Of a stretch of 64,000 nt of DNA, positions 1 to 63,979 are shown one piece after another; within the stretch, counting starts at the first letter, position 1; each line of letters opens with the position of its first letter. The notes under the pieces are model-generated. The model was not told the DNA's origin, did no database searches, and worked only from the letters and a program-made list of their open reading frames with translations. The DNA is from Chrysomallon squamiferum. Its lineage: Eukaryota; Mollusca; Gastropoda; Neomphalida; Peltospiridae. Location of the stretch: contig CM022671.1 in assembly GCA_012295275.1 (NCBI GenBank), forward strand, positions 30,707,750-30,771,749, read 5' to 3'. Made by a program: the position numbers and the translations under genes.

Positions 1-172
1 TTTAACCGGTGTAACAGAAGAAAAGCTCAAACTGACAAAAATCACGAAAGACTCCTTGTAAAATAAAAGCCATGTTTCTGAATCAGCGATTAAAATTTCT
101 AAGGAGGCCAGCTTTTAAAATAAATATACAAAATGTAATAAAAATGTAACTAGATGTATAAAAGTGAAATTT

Positions 173-216
<44 letters not shown>

Positions 217-335
217 GTTACCCCGTCTACCAAATTCTGTTTTCAACTGATTAAAGTAAAACAAATACAAAACAATATAAAAAATGATTAAAAAAGTAAC
301 ATGATAGATGCCCATAAAATGAGACAAATTATTAC
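1..335. other. Intron of gene B at the window edge
   Basis: No coding exon was found on either strand. The segment contains a (CA)n microsatellite at 176-214. It is the intron downstream of the 336-418 exon. The matching intron in gene A is 913 bp. Confidence 0.6.
176..214. repeat. (CA)n microsatellite
   Basis: Uninterrupted CA dinucleotides of about 39 bp within the gene B intron. Confidence 0.95.
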
Positions 336-36231
<35,896 letters not shown>

Positions 36232-38663
36232 GACGAATTTCTCTTACAAAACTAAAGCAATCGGTGACTGATTACACTGCAACACTTGTCCATCCATCCG
36301 TTTGCCGTCTCTAACTCTGTCCGTTCATCAAAATGATCCACCGCTACATTTTCTCTAGATTAGCGTCCCGAATCAGTGTCCTGGAATTACGACAGAGAAC
36401 GCAAGAGATCATACACACAAAATGTCCATAATTTATATCTAAAACAATTCGTGTTAAAAGATAACTGTCCATTTTAGCCTTATTATGTATATATAGTTAC
36501 TTCCACGGTCATAAATCATTCATTTATTTATAACGTCAACATTCCCAGTGGGCACTTTGTTTTTCACAGATGAAGAAAAATTATTGTCTGTAACAATTTT
36601 AATTATGCACTCGTTAAAAAGTCTCAGTTTTCAAAAGAGCAATTTAAACGAAAGCCTGAACTACACAATTCATTTCACATCATTGTCCGTACCGTAAAAA
36701 TAAATCCTTTTTCATCGCCGTGGCAAAAGAAAAAACGAATCTGTTTCGTGTACGACAATAGAACACCAGCGATAACATGTTACAGGATTTACTGTCGCGC
36801 TGTACACATGTTCACTCGAGTAGAAAGAGGCAGTGTACTCAACACAACGTACTACGGTTGTACGCTTTTCTCCCGAATGGGGATGCTATGTCAATAAATC
36901 GTTATTCCATCTGACGTCACTCCCTACTGTTTAATGCTTTCGTTTCATTGGTGGATGCTTGGATGGCTGACAACAGTCTTTGTGACACGAAAATGGCTCC
37001 TAATCAAAACATAACTGCTTGCTTTTACGTCACGCTTCCATTTCGTATAGGATAACAAGCCAATTATACTTGCAAGAAGAGGAAAAAGAAAGGAAAAAAA
37101 GAGAAGAAAAAAAAAAGGTGGGGTGGGTATATTTGTGAAATGGAAGAATACAGATCCAGTGAAGTGGAAGAGAAGAAAAAAAAAAAAAAAAAAAAAAATC
37201 AATAACTGAATCTCGCTAAAATGCAGTACTATTTTTACATGACTGTTCGAGACAGGTGTTCTGTTTCAAACTTACTCTTTGCAGCTGTCAGACAATAATC
37301 TGGCTAATTCTCGGAGACAGCTAAGGACATTTATTTCCCCCTAAGCGACAAAGATGCATGGTTCGTGTTAGTACAAGAACCAAAAAGAAAAAGAAAAAAA
37401 AAAAAAAAAAAAAAAACCGGTCATTTTGTTACTGGTAACGAAGGGTTTGATAACGTATGTTCTCGCATGCAGCAGAAAAAGACTGTTTACGAGAAACGAG
37501 AAGAAATAAAATTAAAAAACCAAAAAGCTATTTACGAGACAAAGAATGGCCGTGCTAACTGCGTAATGCATGTTTGTGCTTTTCACTTCATGTCATGTCA
37601 AAATAACGACGTTCGCGTGTGTTATGAGGTTCTGTGGAAATGATTTACGACATTTAGGTTCAGACGATTTGGTTCTCTGTAACAAATCTTCAGTTTCTGC
37701 CTCACATGCAGTTTTCATTCTCTTGAAATTTTCATGATAAAACTTTCCAGAAACTGTTGGATCGTGAATTTATAAAAGAAACAACAACAACAACAACTAA
37801 CCAAAATGAATAAAAATAATTGAAAAAAAACAAAAAAACATTAATACAAATGAAAACAAAAATAAAAAATTAGTAAACAACAATAAAAAAGAGAGAAAAA
37901 TTCACACACACACACACACACACTTATAAATATAATTTAAAAAACAAAAAAATACAACATTAACAGCAACACTAGTAACCAGAATAAAATGAATGAATGA
38001 ATGAATAAATAAATAAATAAATAACATCCAAATCGAGTTAAACCCGAATGCATACAAACTACACAGTCACAAATCCTTAAAATGACGAAACACTAACTTG
38101 AACCTAATAGAATAAAAACACATTCTTGGGTACATTTTATGTCTTAACTGCGTCGAAGTAAAACCACGAAGGCACCGGTAACGAAATTATAAAAAACAAT
38201 CTGTTACGTTACAATGTCACCAGCGTTTTAATTCGCATCAAACAAGAACGCTTTCTTTACGTTACTAGTAACATTATTCCAAATTTATATTCAACGGGCA
38301 ACATCGAACATTATTATTATTGCAGTGTTACAGAAAGGCGTTTTCGTGACTATTTGCACGAAATGCTGTAAAAGTTTCACATTAACATAAATCAATAAAA
38401 ATATTTTACATAGCTTTTGTCACGTTACAGCAGTTTGATGGAAAACCAGCGCATTTAAACAGGTGATAGTAAACAACATCTGTTACACACTGAACAGGAT
38501 ACCATGTACCACGTGTTTTTATTATATACCATGGTCACTGGTCTTCAACAGTCAGCCTCAGGGCTGGTAGGTGGCAGGTTCGGACTCGGATACCGGACAC
38601 TAACCTAGATCTGTTACTGTTAGGCGATATTTAAAAAAAGTGTAATATTATATCTTTATCTCG

Positions 38664-38815
38664 ATATAATATAATATAATATAATATAATATAATATAAT
38701 ATAATATAATATAATATAGTTTAGTGTAATGTAATGTAATATAATATAATATAGTGTAATGTAATGTAATGTAATATAATGTAATATATAATACAATGTA
38801 ATTTAATGTAATATG
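38664..38815. repeat. (ATAAT)n pentanucleotide array followed by (CTGT/CTAT)n
   Basis: About 150 bp of five-base ATAAT/GTAAT units, then CTGT/CTAT tetranucleotides to about 38935. Confidence 0.9.
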
Positions 38816-38879
38816 TGTGTTTATCTTTCTCTATGTCTATATCAGTCTATCTGTCTATCTCTATCTATCTGTCTGTCTT

Positions 38880-38923
<44 letters not shown>

Positions 38924-40071
38924 TTTGTCTATCTACATTTTCTCATGGTACTAACAAATCTTTCTGAAGTGCTAACTCATACACTGTTTTAGTCATGAGT
39001 AAACTTTCTTGTCTAAGGCATCGCTGGTCGCAGGTTCAGTTTTTCTGTGGTGCTATCAATGAGCTGTTTCCATTTCCAACAAGGGCAACACAAATGATTT
39101 AACAACAACAACAACAACAACAACAACAAAAAAAAAAAAAAAAAACGTAGAAAATACTTTCCTGATTATCAGAAGTTGAAGTTAATTGGGAAAGTGCAAC
39201 CTAATTATTTTTTTATTTTTTATGATTTTTTCCATTGCGGAACTCATAAAATATTTTTTTTTGTTTTTTGTTTTTTTGATGAATCTTATTTCTGAATATG
39301 TAGTGCAGATTATGTATTAGATATCCATGGAACTCCTGTGGGGAATCAGTGACTTCTTTCTTTTTTTTTTAACAAAAGAAAACAACAAAAAACAAAACAA
39401 ACAAACCAAAACAAAAAAATAGTTTTTTTCGTATCATTTTACAGTGCGTTTCTGTATTTGACAGCAGCAATATTCTGTTTTTTTTTCTTCTCATTTTTAT
39501 AGAGAAACGCGCGCGCACAGACGCAAATTTAATAACGATTATTCATTCAAATATAAAAAAAGTCAACAGTAAATCTTCGACGGCCGAAATTTGCTAACCC
39601 CTCATTAACAAATTTTGATCCGTCCCTTGATACCACAGCAGACGGCATGTGCAGAAGCGTCAACGGTTACACAACTCTATCACGCATCACGTGCTGTGCA
39701 AACAATTCTAACGCAGGACAGGTGTAAATATCTTATTTTATATTTATACAGATATGATGTAATGTTACTGATGGCAGCACTAAATGTTTCAGCAGGAGTA
39801 AAAACAAAAACAAACAAAAAAAAAAGTAAAAGAAAGACCATATGTTCATCAGATCCAGTTTTGTCGTTGCAAAACCACGCGGATGTAAATGATCTGAATA
39901 TTCGTTTCCCTCGCAGATGTTACTGACACACAGACAGACAGACACACGTTCTCCGGAACCGTGACTAAGTGAAGAACCGAAGGGGAAAAAAAATAATATT
40001 TACAGCAAAAATGCTGCGTGTTTTGAAGACCAACAGTCAACGGGTTCACGCTGTTCAAATTGACAGGATGG

Positions 40072-40092
40072 AAACTGGAATCGAACCAGTGA
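40072..40092 (-). other. Isolated tRNA T-arm-like motif, probable SINE remnant
   Basis: The minus strand reads ACTGG TTCGATT CCAGT, a perfect five-base-pair stem with a TTCGATT loop, as in a tRNA T arm and Pol III B box. No matching acceptor stem, D arm or anticodon arm is present upstream, so this is not a complete tRNA gene. A degraded tRNA-derived SINE is the simplest reading. Confidence 0.35.
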
Positions 40093-40363
40093 CTTCATGT
40101 TATATAATTATTAATTTAACATTAATGTTAATATTAATATAATAATTATGTAGTGTTTTTGGATGAGCAAGTGTAAAAAGAGAAAAAAAAAAAAAAAATC
40201 AATAAAGTTTTAATATATCGGTATATTTTTATATTAATGGTTATGTGATATATGGTATTTGTAACCTGAGAGAAATGAAATCCTGTGCTGCTATTCCTAA
40301 GGGTTACTCTTTTAATTACATTATCAACAACGGCTCTTCTGTACATCAGCACAGCACACAGTA

Positions 40364-40421
<58 letters not shown>

Positions 40422-41473
40422 GTAACGTTAATTAGAACACGGCCGCTGTACCCAGCCTTTGTAGAATTTTGACACCTGCAGATTTCTTTAGAATAATTAT
40501 GGTAGACAAATGTACTCTCCCACAGACATATATAGAGAAAAACGATTAACCCAACAACAACAAAGTAGTAGTAGTAGCAGTAGTAGTAGTAGTAGTAATA
40601 ATAATGATAATAATAATGATGATGATGATGATGATGATGATGGTGTTGATGTTGAAGATAATAATAACGTACGAGTAACATAAATTTATTTAACAGAACC
40701 AACTGCGCAATACTACTCCATAATATTTATTGGTATTAGAAAGGACATGACATGAACAGTAACTCCATTTTTTTAAATTAATTAATTATTTAAAAATATA
40801 TTTAAACCTATTTTTGTTTCCTAGCGTGCATCAGTACACAGTAAGGCTGTTACAATAATAATAATAATAATAATAATAATAGTACAACTGCGACTACTAA
40901 TACTACTACTAGTAACAGTAACAATAATAATAATAGAAATAATTTATAATAGTAGTACTAGTAGAAGTAGTAATAGTAGTAGTAGTAGTAGTAGTAATTT
41001 CGTTCTACTTTTATGCATTTGATGCTAGTTTGCTAACGAAAACACATATTTCTTAAGCACTTAATTAAAGAGAATCTTCTAATTAATTGAAATATCTTAT
41101 TCTAAAATTTGTCTATGTAAGAATTAAGTACCTATATCTTCGACTGTAATCCCTTACATATTATTTTACATTATTAAATGAATATATATCATAGAATATG
41201 CAAAAAAGCAACAAAATATTTCCTTGTGAAGATACATTAATAATTTAAATTATCTGTTCAAAAAATAATAACACGAACTATTTACATTTTAATATTATGA
41301 TGCAACAAAGTCAAAAACCTCCAACGTAAATAAATAACATTTACGTATTGTCACCAGTTTAGTAAATATAAGCACTTGCTGTAACGAGAACTATAGAAAT
41401 ATAAAGTAACTATATAAATAAATATAATTATTTTACAAATCACAAGAAATGATCAGATTTAAATAGTTATAAA

Positions 41474-41519
<46 letters not shown>

Positions 41520-42502
41520 AACACACTCTCGCTCTCTTTCTCTCTCTCTCTCTCTCACACACACACTCTCTCTCTCTCACACACACACACAAACACTCTC
41601 TCTTTCTCTGACACATACACACACACACAGACATAGCCACAAACGTCCACATTTTTACATATACCCTTAGTTTCATTTTATGTATTATATATTAAATTTT
41701 ATCAAACAATTCATGGATTTCCTAGCATCACTGCTCACTTATATCATTTCGTTTCATTTCATGATCAGTTAAGATATGCCTATCATATTCAACATTAAAC
41801 ATGGAATGTTCATTCTAAAACGTCTTTAAATCACACTGAAGAAGACTGAACTTCACTCTCTGCGGTTTCCAACTGCAACATCTTGGAAAAGTTAAATTTC
41901 TTTTTAGCTTTCGTGTACGTTCTTGTCATATAAGACCTGAATATAGCATACACATTGAAGGCTTCTCAATCCATGGACCTTTATATCATATAAAAGTTTT
42001 ATAACGATTTGGAATTTTTAACTTTGAGACGCGAATGGATCCAAATTCGTTAGATAAATTCTAAAGGATTCTTATAATATATGAAATCTGGAATCTTGGT
42101 TTGGTCTCATGAAACTCTATAATATTAATTTCAGATTCGGAAATTCCATTGTCTTGTATTTCAACATTCCCCCAAAATTCGAAATCTTAACACTTCGAGC
42201 ATATAGGTGTGCATCATCTTATTTTATTTCTCAGTAAAGTCTTGAATGCAGCTTGGAATGTATCATTGGAATGCAACCTGTAGACGTCTGGGATTTCTGA
42301 ATCGTGTATTTCAGTTTCAAAATGCTTGGAGATAACAGGTGGCAATATGCAGATGTGTCTGCTCGTGGTCAACATTAATATATAATTCTAAATTAAACAA
42401 AATATCATACTAAATATAGTTTGGGATTTGGAATGGAATATAACATGAGAAATGTTTAGATTTATGAATCAAATCGTTACTATTTTAGTTTCAACGATAT
42501 TG

Positions 42503-42533
42503 TTTATTTTCAAAAAAAAAAAAAGGTTTTTAT
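42503..42533 (-). terminator. Candidate polyadenylation signals of gene A
   Basis: Two AATAAA-type words on the minus strand (plus-strand tttatt) lie about 105-135 bases past the gene A stop codon. The region is AT-rich, so chance occurrence is likely. Confidence 0.3.
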
Positions 42534-42637
42534 TTTCTCATCTCTTTCTGCCATTCGTATTTGTATGTGGTCTGGAATGTATAAATGGAATATAGCACCT
42601 TATCAAAGTCTGTGAAAATGAACGAGTGTCCAGTGTT

Positions 42638-57290
<14,653 letters not shown>

Positions 57291-57394
57291 TTTTGTGAAT
57301 TGTCCGCCTAAAACAAACCGACAGTTGTCCTCTTTTAATTCAGATTCAACACGAACAAGAAGTAATCCGCACGAATAAAACAAAATTTTCAAAC

Positions 57395-57410
57395 GCCGCC
57401 ATTTATAATT
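57395..57410 (-). promoter_or_regulatory. YY1-like / TATA-like element near the gene A start
   Basis: The minus strand reads TTATAAATGGCGGCG about 105-120 bases upstream of the gene A ATG. It combines a TATAAA-like word with an AAATGGCGGC word that resembles the YY1 initiator motif common at animal transcription starts. The ATG inside it opens an 18-codon upstream ORF ending in TGA. Pattern-based only. Confidence 0.3.
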
Positions 57411-57795
57411 TCAGAACTCAGGTTGTGTTGTGACTTTTTTTGTCGTGGGCTTGCCTGACCTAGTTTCTACATACCTGGCGTCATGTTCGCCCTGAACATG
57501 GATAAAAAGCTATGGGCGATTTAAAGTAGTATAGATTATTTACCCGACAGGTAATCGTACTTGGCCTGTTAAACATATCAAATGAGTTTTAGCAGTTAAT
57601 AGTTATAACAAGTGAGAAAAAAGGTTTTACAGGTGTAATTTTATCTTACGTTTTCTGATACTTCCGAATATTTTTGTTGATTTGAAATTCTCTTATTTGC
57701 GTTAGGAGTGAAAGAATTTATAGGTAAACAAGAGTTTTAGAAAGAGAATACTGTATATTACTAATAGCGTACGTTCTGTTCCATCTTAATTATTC

Positions 57796-57843
<48 letters not shown>

Positions 57844-57845
57844 TT
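57796..57845. repeat. (ATC)n microsatellite
   Basis: About 16 ATC units followed by CTT and ATT units, in the divergent intergenic region. Confidence 0.95.
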
Positions 57846-57897
57846 CTTCTTCTTCTTATTATTATTATTAAAATATTTTATTTTATCAATAAAACAC

Positions 57898-57933
<36 letters not shown>

Positions 57934-58939
57934 GATTATAAATAAGTAAATAAATGAGTAAATAAATAAATAAAACTAGACAGATAGCAGCAACATATCT
58001 GTATAGAGGTTACACCTTCCCCTAGATTGAAAAAAAAAACAAAAAAAAAAAAAACAGTTGGACAGGGATTTAGACTAAGAAGAGAATTGATCACGTGTCT
58101 GATTAAACATCGACCATCAGCTTTCTAATCACTGAACTGAAAACTATAATATAGTCTATGCCATAGTATATGTATGTGTGTGTGTGTATGTATGTATGTA
58201 TGTATGTATGTATGTTTCAGTTTCTCAAATTTAACTGCTCTAATAAATTTAAGATTTATGATGCAAAATTTTATTTTCTGATGTACATGTAATATTTTTT
58301 TCTTGTTGTTGTTTTATTGTTGTTGTGTTTGCTGTAGTTATCATCATTTTAAAATAAATACGTGCAAATAAAATAAAATAACATCAAAAATAACAAAAGC
58401 TGAATATTTGATAATTACGAATTTGAACAAAAATACAAACGACTACAACAATGACAACAACAGCAAAATTGCTTTAATGAATAAAATAATATAATACAGA
58501 CTGCCAACAGAAAGAAAGAAATACAGATAGATAAATATACAGACTGGTGAATAAATGAAAAAAATAAAACAATAAAAACAACAAAAAACTATCCAGCAAA
58601 TGCATGTTCTTAGAAATGGGCAAGACATATTAATACAAAATTGCCACAATTAACGTATTCCATTAAAATATAGTTTAAAGAAGTTGAAATAATTAAAAGA
58701 AATCAAAACAGAAACAACAAAAAGATGAAAAAGAAAGAAAGAACATGAACCAAACAAAATGTCTATATAAACAAATCCTTAACTGTGCCTCCTATTGATA
58801 CACCGGAAGTAACTCATTTACAGGTTGAGATTAGAAACGTCATTGTATAGACTGAATTTGTATATTTTAGTGCGCTTTACAAAATCCGAGTAAATATTAT
58901 CCTGGAACCAGTTGAACAAAATAGTCGAAGCTAGTGTTC

Positions 58940-59188
58940 ATGATATTTTTTTTTACTTTAATCATGGTAGTTTTAGCGATTGTAGGAGGTTATATAATTA
59001 CGTCATTGTTATTATTTAAATACCCACACATTCTGCACAAAAAGAAAAATCTGAAATTTCGCTGCAGACATATAAGTCACAGAGGTGGTACGTATTTTTA
59101 ATTTATTAAAGAATAATTGTCCGGTATATAATAATATATAATATATTAAATAATAAATAATAAAATATCTATTTGAAGTATTTCATAA

Positions 59189-59231
<43 letters not shown>

Positions 59232-61754
59232 ATAAATAAAATATGTTATGTTTATATGTATTACATATCTTATTCATAATCGTCCATTAGATATATTTAA
59301 TTTATAATGATATAATAATAATTAAAAAAAAAAAAAATAATAATAAAAAAAAAATGTTTATTTATATTTATTATTTTATGTAAATGTTTCAGGAGCTGGG
59401 GAAAACTTGGAAAATACTATATCTGCCTTTAAACAGTTGAGTTCATTCATTTTAAAATCACTTTTAATAAATAGACTTTAACTCTTTGGATTGGTCATCC
59501 TGGTAATATAATATAATATTAAAAAAGCTGATTACCATAATAATAAATACACCACAACAATAGGCATAAAAGATAAATAAATAAATGATTTATAATTAAG
59601 AGAAAAAAAATGTAATAAAACTTAATAATATTAAAATAAAAAACGTTTAACTTATAAGTTATATATTTTTTAAATAGTTATTTAAGTGATTAATACTGAA
59701 AATTTTTATTATGTATTAAAATTTGATAATTAGTAGTTTTATGTTTCAGTGCTGTTAGTCAGGGAACCGATATGTTGGAACTGGACTGTCAAATGACCAA
59801 AGATGGACAGGTTGTTGTCTCGCATGACAACAACTTGGAACGTTTGTGTGGCCTGAATCTGCAGATCTCAGACTGTGATTATGAGGTATGTAATACGAGA
59901 GTTATGTAATGATTTTGTTAATTAGATAACATTTTATTATTATAATTATGTATTTCAGAAGATTCAAGTTTTCTGTTGTTTTTATGTTCTAGAAATTATG
60001 TGATACGAAAAAGCTTCTAAAAAATCATTATTACAGTGTCAGATATATTAAATATAGTACACAAAACATGTATTTATAAAAAAAAAAAAATTAAAGCTGA
60101 CAGAAAAAAAATATGTCACTGATTACAGGGTGGGGGGGGTGAGTGGGAATTGCTATAAAATATGCATTATCCAAAAAAATAGATATTCAGTCAAGTTCAC
60201 TTACAATTCAGTTATAACTTGCATATATAAATAAATTTATATATTTAAGCACTTTTAAGAATGACAGAATGAACATAATCGGTCTATGAATATTAATTTA
60301 AAGTCTTTCTTAGTTTCTAGTATTGTATATATGAAAGATATGAAGTTCAGTTGCTAAACTATTGTGTTCCTCTTCATTTAATTATTTTACATACATGGAA
60401 AGAAATACTGTATATAATAAATAATATACAGATTTGTATTTAGAATAATACACACAGAAATTGTATGTAGTGTAAAACTGTCACATTTTGTCACAGGACA
60501 TTAATCTTAAAGTGACAGTAACATTTAGGTGATGTTTAGTGATTCATTCATTGTTCTGTAGAGTACAAGGGAAGCTTATCCAAGCTCGCCAGTTCAAAGT
60601 CCACATTTACTGGATTTCAATGTAATTTGAGTGACCAAATTAGAAATGTTACGGATCTATTTAGATAATTGTGAAACATATGTTCATATATCCATACAAC
60701 ATTACATACATATAAATATATGCACACACTTACACACACACACACATACATGTACACACATGCAAAAAGACTAAGCATGCATACATACACACACCACACA
60801 CGACATACACACAAACACAAACTTGACTCACATACATATATACATAGATACAGACCCGCAAAGACAAAAATACACACAGAATTTGACAGATTTTGGCAGT
60901 TTAATTGGCGTAACTGGTTCAAGTTAAATGAAGGGATGGTACAGAAAATGTTCAGGGTACAAGTATTTTGAATAATGTTCAACTTACATGTTTGTCAAAA
61001 ATACTCCTATAAATAATGGCATCAAATGCATTAACATTTAACAAGTTTATTTTACTAGCAATCAAATAAAATCAAAGTGTCTGTTTAATTTATTAAACAA
61101 AAGAAAGTTCACTATTGCTGCCGTTCCTGATGAATTGTGGGTGGCAGGCCTGCCATATCTTACAGGAGGTAGCAACACCTCTGTAATCCCTAGGGGCCAG
61201 GCCTTACCGGTGACCCCTGTACAACATCCTGGATCTACACTTATAATAGATTATAATAATAAATGTATGATGTATTTTCAGAAACTGCCTTTATTGAAGG
61301 CTGGCCTGGAACTTGATTTTTACAGTAGTAAGTATGGAAATTATATATATATATCTCCTGTGAATTTATCAGTATTTATATTACCTCATATTGTTAGTTT
61401 TATTTCATGTGTTAAGATTTAAGGCCTTTCTTCTTATTATTATTATTGTTGAATATTGTTGTTGTTATTATCATTTATTGTCATTATCATCATCATCATC
61501 ATCATTATTATTTGTTTATTACTATTTATAATAATAATTATGGATATTGTTATTAGTTATGATTATTATCATTATCACCATTATTATTTTATTTATTTAT
61601 TAATAATATTAATAATAATTATTGTTATTATTTGTGATTATTATCATCATCATCATCATTATTATTTATGATTATGATTATGATTATGATTTTCATTTTT
61701 ATTAGTAATAATAATAATAATATTTTCATTATTTATTTATTTATTGTTATTATG

Positions 61755-61790
<36 letters not shown>

Positions 61791-63451
61791 ATAATATGAT
61801 GATGATGATTACTGTTTTGTAGCAGATCATGTATGTTTGGGTAGTGACAGAAAGATTCCTCTACTAAAAGAAGTTTTTGAACAATTTCCTCACTGTCCAA
61901 TCAACATAGACATCAAAGTCAACAACGATGAGCTTATCTCCAAGGTCAGATTTTGATCATTTTAATAAATCACAATGAGCTGGATGCATGGATAATACAA
62001 ATTTGCTACTATTAATTACTTATTATTTAATTTTTAAAAATATTTTTAGTTCATTGTAATTTCTGACAAATAATTATGTCCCGATTTCATTTAGTTTGCC
62101 AGATTTTTTTAATGGATGTTTACTTTAAGATGTGCAAATGTTTTTACTGCAAGCTGTATGATGTATTAATATTTACAACAGGCTGCATAAAGTTTGCTAT
62201 AAGCAGTGTAATGTTTACAGGTGTATAGTATTGTGAAGGAATACAACAGAGAGGATATATCAGGCTGGGGTAACCGTAGCGACCAGGTTGCCCAGAAACT
62301 GTATAAACAGGTAATTATGATATCATTTTTAACTTATGCAAATGTGTAATTTTATTTTATTTTAATTTTATTTTACTTTCATATGTATATATATATATAT
62401 AAAATAATGGCTTAATAAAAGTCAGAATTAAGTCTTTATTCAACTGCATGATGTTGTTATTTTATAATTATATTTTATTATTAACAAAGACTGGACAGCC
62501 AAAATATATAAAAATAATTTAGAAAATGTTTTATGGCCATTTGCAAGGTACACTCTATGTTTTAAATGCCAAATGTTTTTGTTTTTTTCAAATTTATGGC
62601 TTAAATACATACTTTTTATAAACTAATCTCTATCAGAATACTTTAGGTAAATACATATTTTGTTAATTGTCCTTGAGTTCACTACAGCATTATTATCTAC
62701 CATATTTATGTTCTGATATACATATATTTTCAAATTATATGTTCCAGTGTCCAGATATACCTTTGATCTTCTCCATGAAAAGAGTTGCCTTTCTGATTGT
62801 CCTATTTTACACTGGGTTACTTCCCTTCGTTCCTTTAAAAGAATCCTTATTGGAGATTATAATGCCGAGAATTTTGATTGAGTGAGTTTTATCAACTTAT
62901 TTTATTTTATTTTACATATATTTTGTAGCTGATATATATTTATGATGCTTCTAAGTTCCCACAACAGTGTTACAGTATAAAATCCTGATAATTGTTTAAT
63001 TTTATTTGTAATTTCTCCTCGAAACAAATTTAACAATTACATTTATGAAGTAAATGTTTTATTTCTGTTTTTTTATTTTTTATTTCAGTGATGCAAAATT
63101 TGCTGGCACTTTTTCAAGAAAAGAACAATTGATTATTAAAATACTTGATCTGTGAGTTATTGTTTCATTGTTACTTATTTGATTTATTTCCTTATTCTCA
63201 ATTGTAAGTTTGGAATATTGGCGTAAAAAATATAAAAATAAAAAGAATATAAACCATATATTTCCTTAGATATATATAACAAAAAAATATATGTATTACA
63301 GCTACACTGACAAGAAAGAAATCATAGTTTAAGAATTATTTACTTGGGAACTTCTGTAGTTAGATTAACAAAGCGATTTTAAAGAATTGAGAAATTTAAA
63401 ATAAATTAAATAAATGAATTAAATTAAATAAATAAATAAAATGAATGAAAA

Positions 63452-63498
<47 letters not shown>

Positions 63499-63979
63499 AT
63501 GGAACTGAAATTTATTAATAAAAGTAAAACACTAATTAAGAAAAAAATCATTAATATAATAATTTAATTTTTACAGATTGCTGATGAGGCCAGCTCTATT
63601 TGAACATCTTAAAAAACGTGGAATTCAGGTATAAATATTCATTTTAATACTTTTATCATAAAATACTAATTGTACATGCATGTGTAAACTGATTTGCACA
63701 CACAGTCACTGAGCATTTTCCTACATAACTTAATCCTTCATAATTATTTTGATGTTTCATTAATAAATATTTATTCATTCATTGTGCAAGAAAACAGGAG
63801 ACTGTCATTAAACATTAGTAATTACTGAGTTAATTAATTAATTCCAGACCTACCTGTGGGTTCTGAACACTGAAGAGGAATTTGAGAGAGCGTTTAAGCT
63901 AGGTGCTGATGGAGTTATGACGGATTTCCCCTCCAAACTGAGAGAGTTCATTGCCAGCCACCCAGGGTTATGTAGATAA
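58940..63979 (+). CDS. GDPD1: GDPD1-type glycerophosphodiester phosphodiesterase / lysophospholipase D, complete
   Basis: The gene hydrolyses the phosphodiester of glycerophosphodiesters or lysophospholipids at membranes. Ten exons: 58940-59087, 59393-59435, 59750-59885, 61282-61327, 61823-61944, 62221-62310, 62748-62881, 63089-63151, 63577-63628 and 63848-63979. They total 966 nt, or 321 aa plus stop, all in frame with GT/AG junctions. Vertebrate GDPD1 is of similar length. An N-terminal membrane segment (about 3-24) precedes the catalytic HRG (H47, R48) with E56 in LENT. TDMLELD (E74, D76) and SHD (H89) follow. A second hydrophobic segment at about 207-225 ends in TGLLPFVP, which is characteristic of GDPD1/GDPD3. 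The C-terminus has the family-typical VMTDFP. The ATG at 58940 is the first after an in-frame stop at 58922. The ATG at 58964 is an alternative, eight codons shorter. All catalytic residues expected for the family are present, so it should be active. Confidence 0.95.
59886..61281. other. GDPD1 third intron
   Basis: About 1.4 kb with a CA-rich tract (60722-60750, 60788-60815) and one GC-rich structured segment (about 61116-61240). No nested gene recognised. Confidence 0.6.
61116..61240. other. GC-rich, hairpin-forming intronic segment
   Basis: This stretch stands out from the AT-rich intron. It contains gcaggcctgc (a palindrome), acaggaggtagcaacacctc followed by tgt (arms ACAG/AGGT pairing with ACCT/CTGT around a short loop), and a GGGGCC...GACCCC pair. 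It ends about 40 bases before the next exon. It could be a short dispersed element or an RNA structure. Confidence 0.4.
61440..61800. repeat. ATT/ATC-rich microsatellite field in GDPD1 intron 4
   Basis: Compound TTA, ATC and GATTAT repeats fill most of the intron between exons 4 and 5. They end about 20 bases before the acceptor. Confidence 0.9.
63410..63500. repeat. (AAAT)n microsatellite in GDPD1 intron 8
   Basis: About 90 bp of AAAT units with early interruptions. Confidence 0.9.

Larger units (their letters stand above)
36232..42637. other. Intergenic region between paralogues, no gene recognised
   Basis: This 6.4 kb lies between the start of gene B and the stop of gene A. It holds the upstream region of gene B, which has mixed composition without an obvious TATA box, then A-rich tracts. 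A pentanucleotide AATAT array lies at 38664-38815, and tRNA-like B-box words at about 38570, 39035 and 40072-40092. AAT and GTA/GAT tracts lie at 40363-40645. TC/CA tracts lie at 41476-41630. The AATAAA words on the minus strand near 42503-42533 could serve gene A. Confidence 0.5.
57291..58939. other. Divergent intergenic region between gene A and GDPD1
   Basis: About 1.65 kb separating two outward-facing genes. It contains a (ATC)n tract (57796-57845), AAT/AAAT tracts (57897-57975) and TATG repeats (58185-58215). It would have to hold both promoters. No gene recognised. Confidence 0.5.

Noticed and set aside
40072-40092. Complete tRNA gene
   Set aside because: Only the T arm is present. No acceptor stem partner, D arm or anticodon arm.
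57291-57392. Longer N-terminus for gene A starting near 57392
   Set aside because: That codon is TTG. There is no in-frame ATG upstream of 57290.
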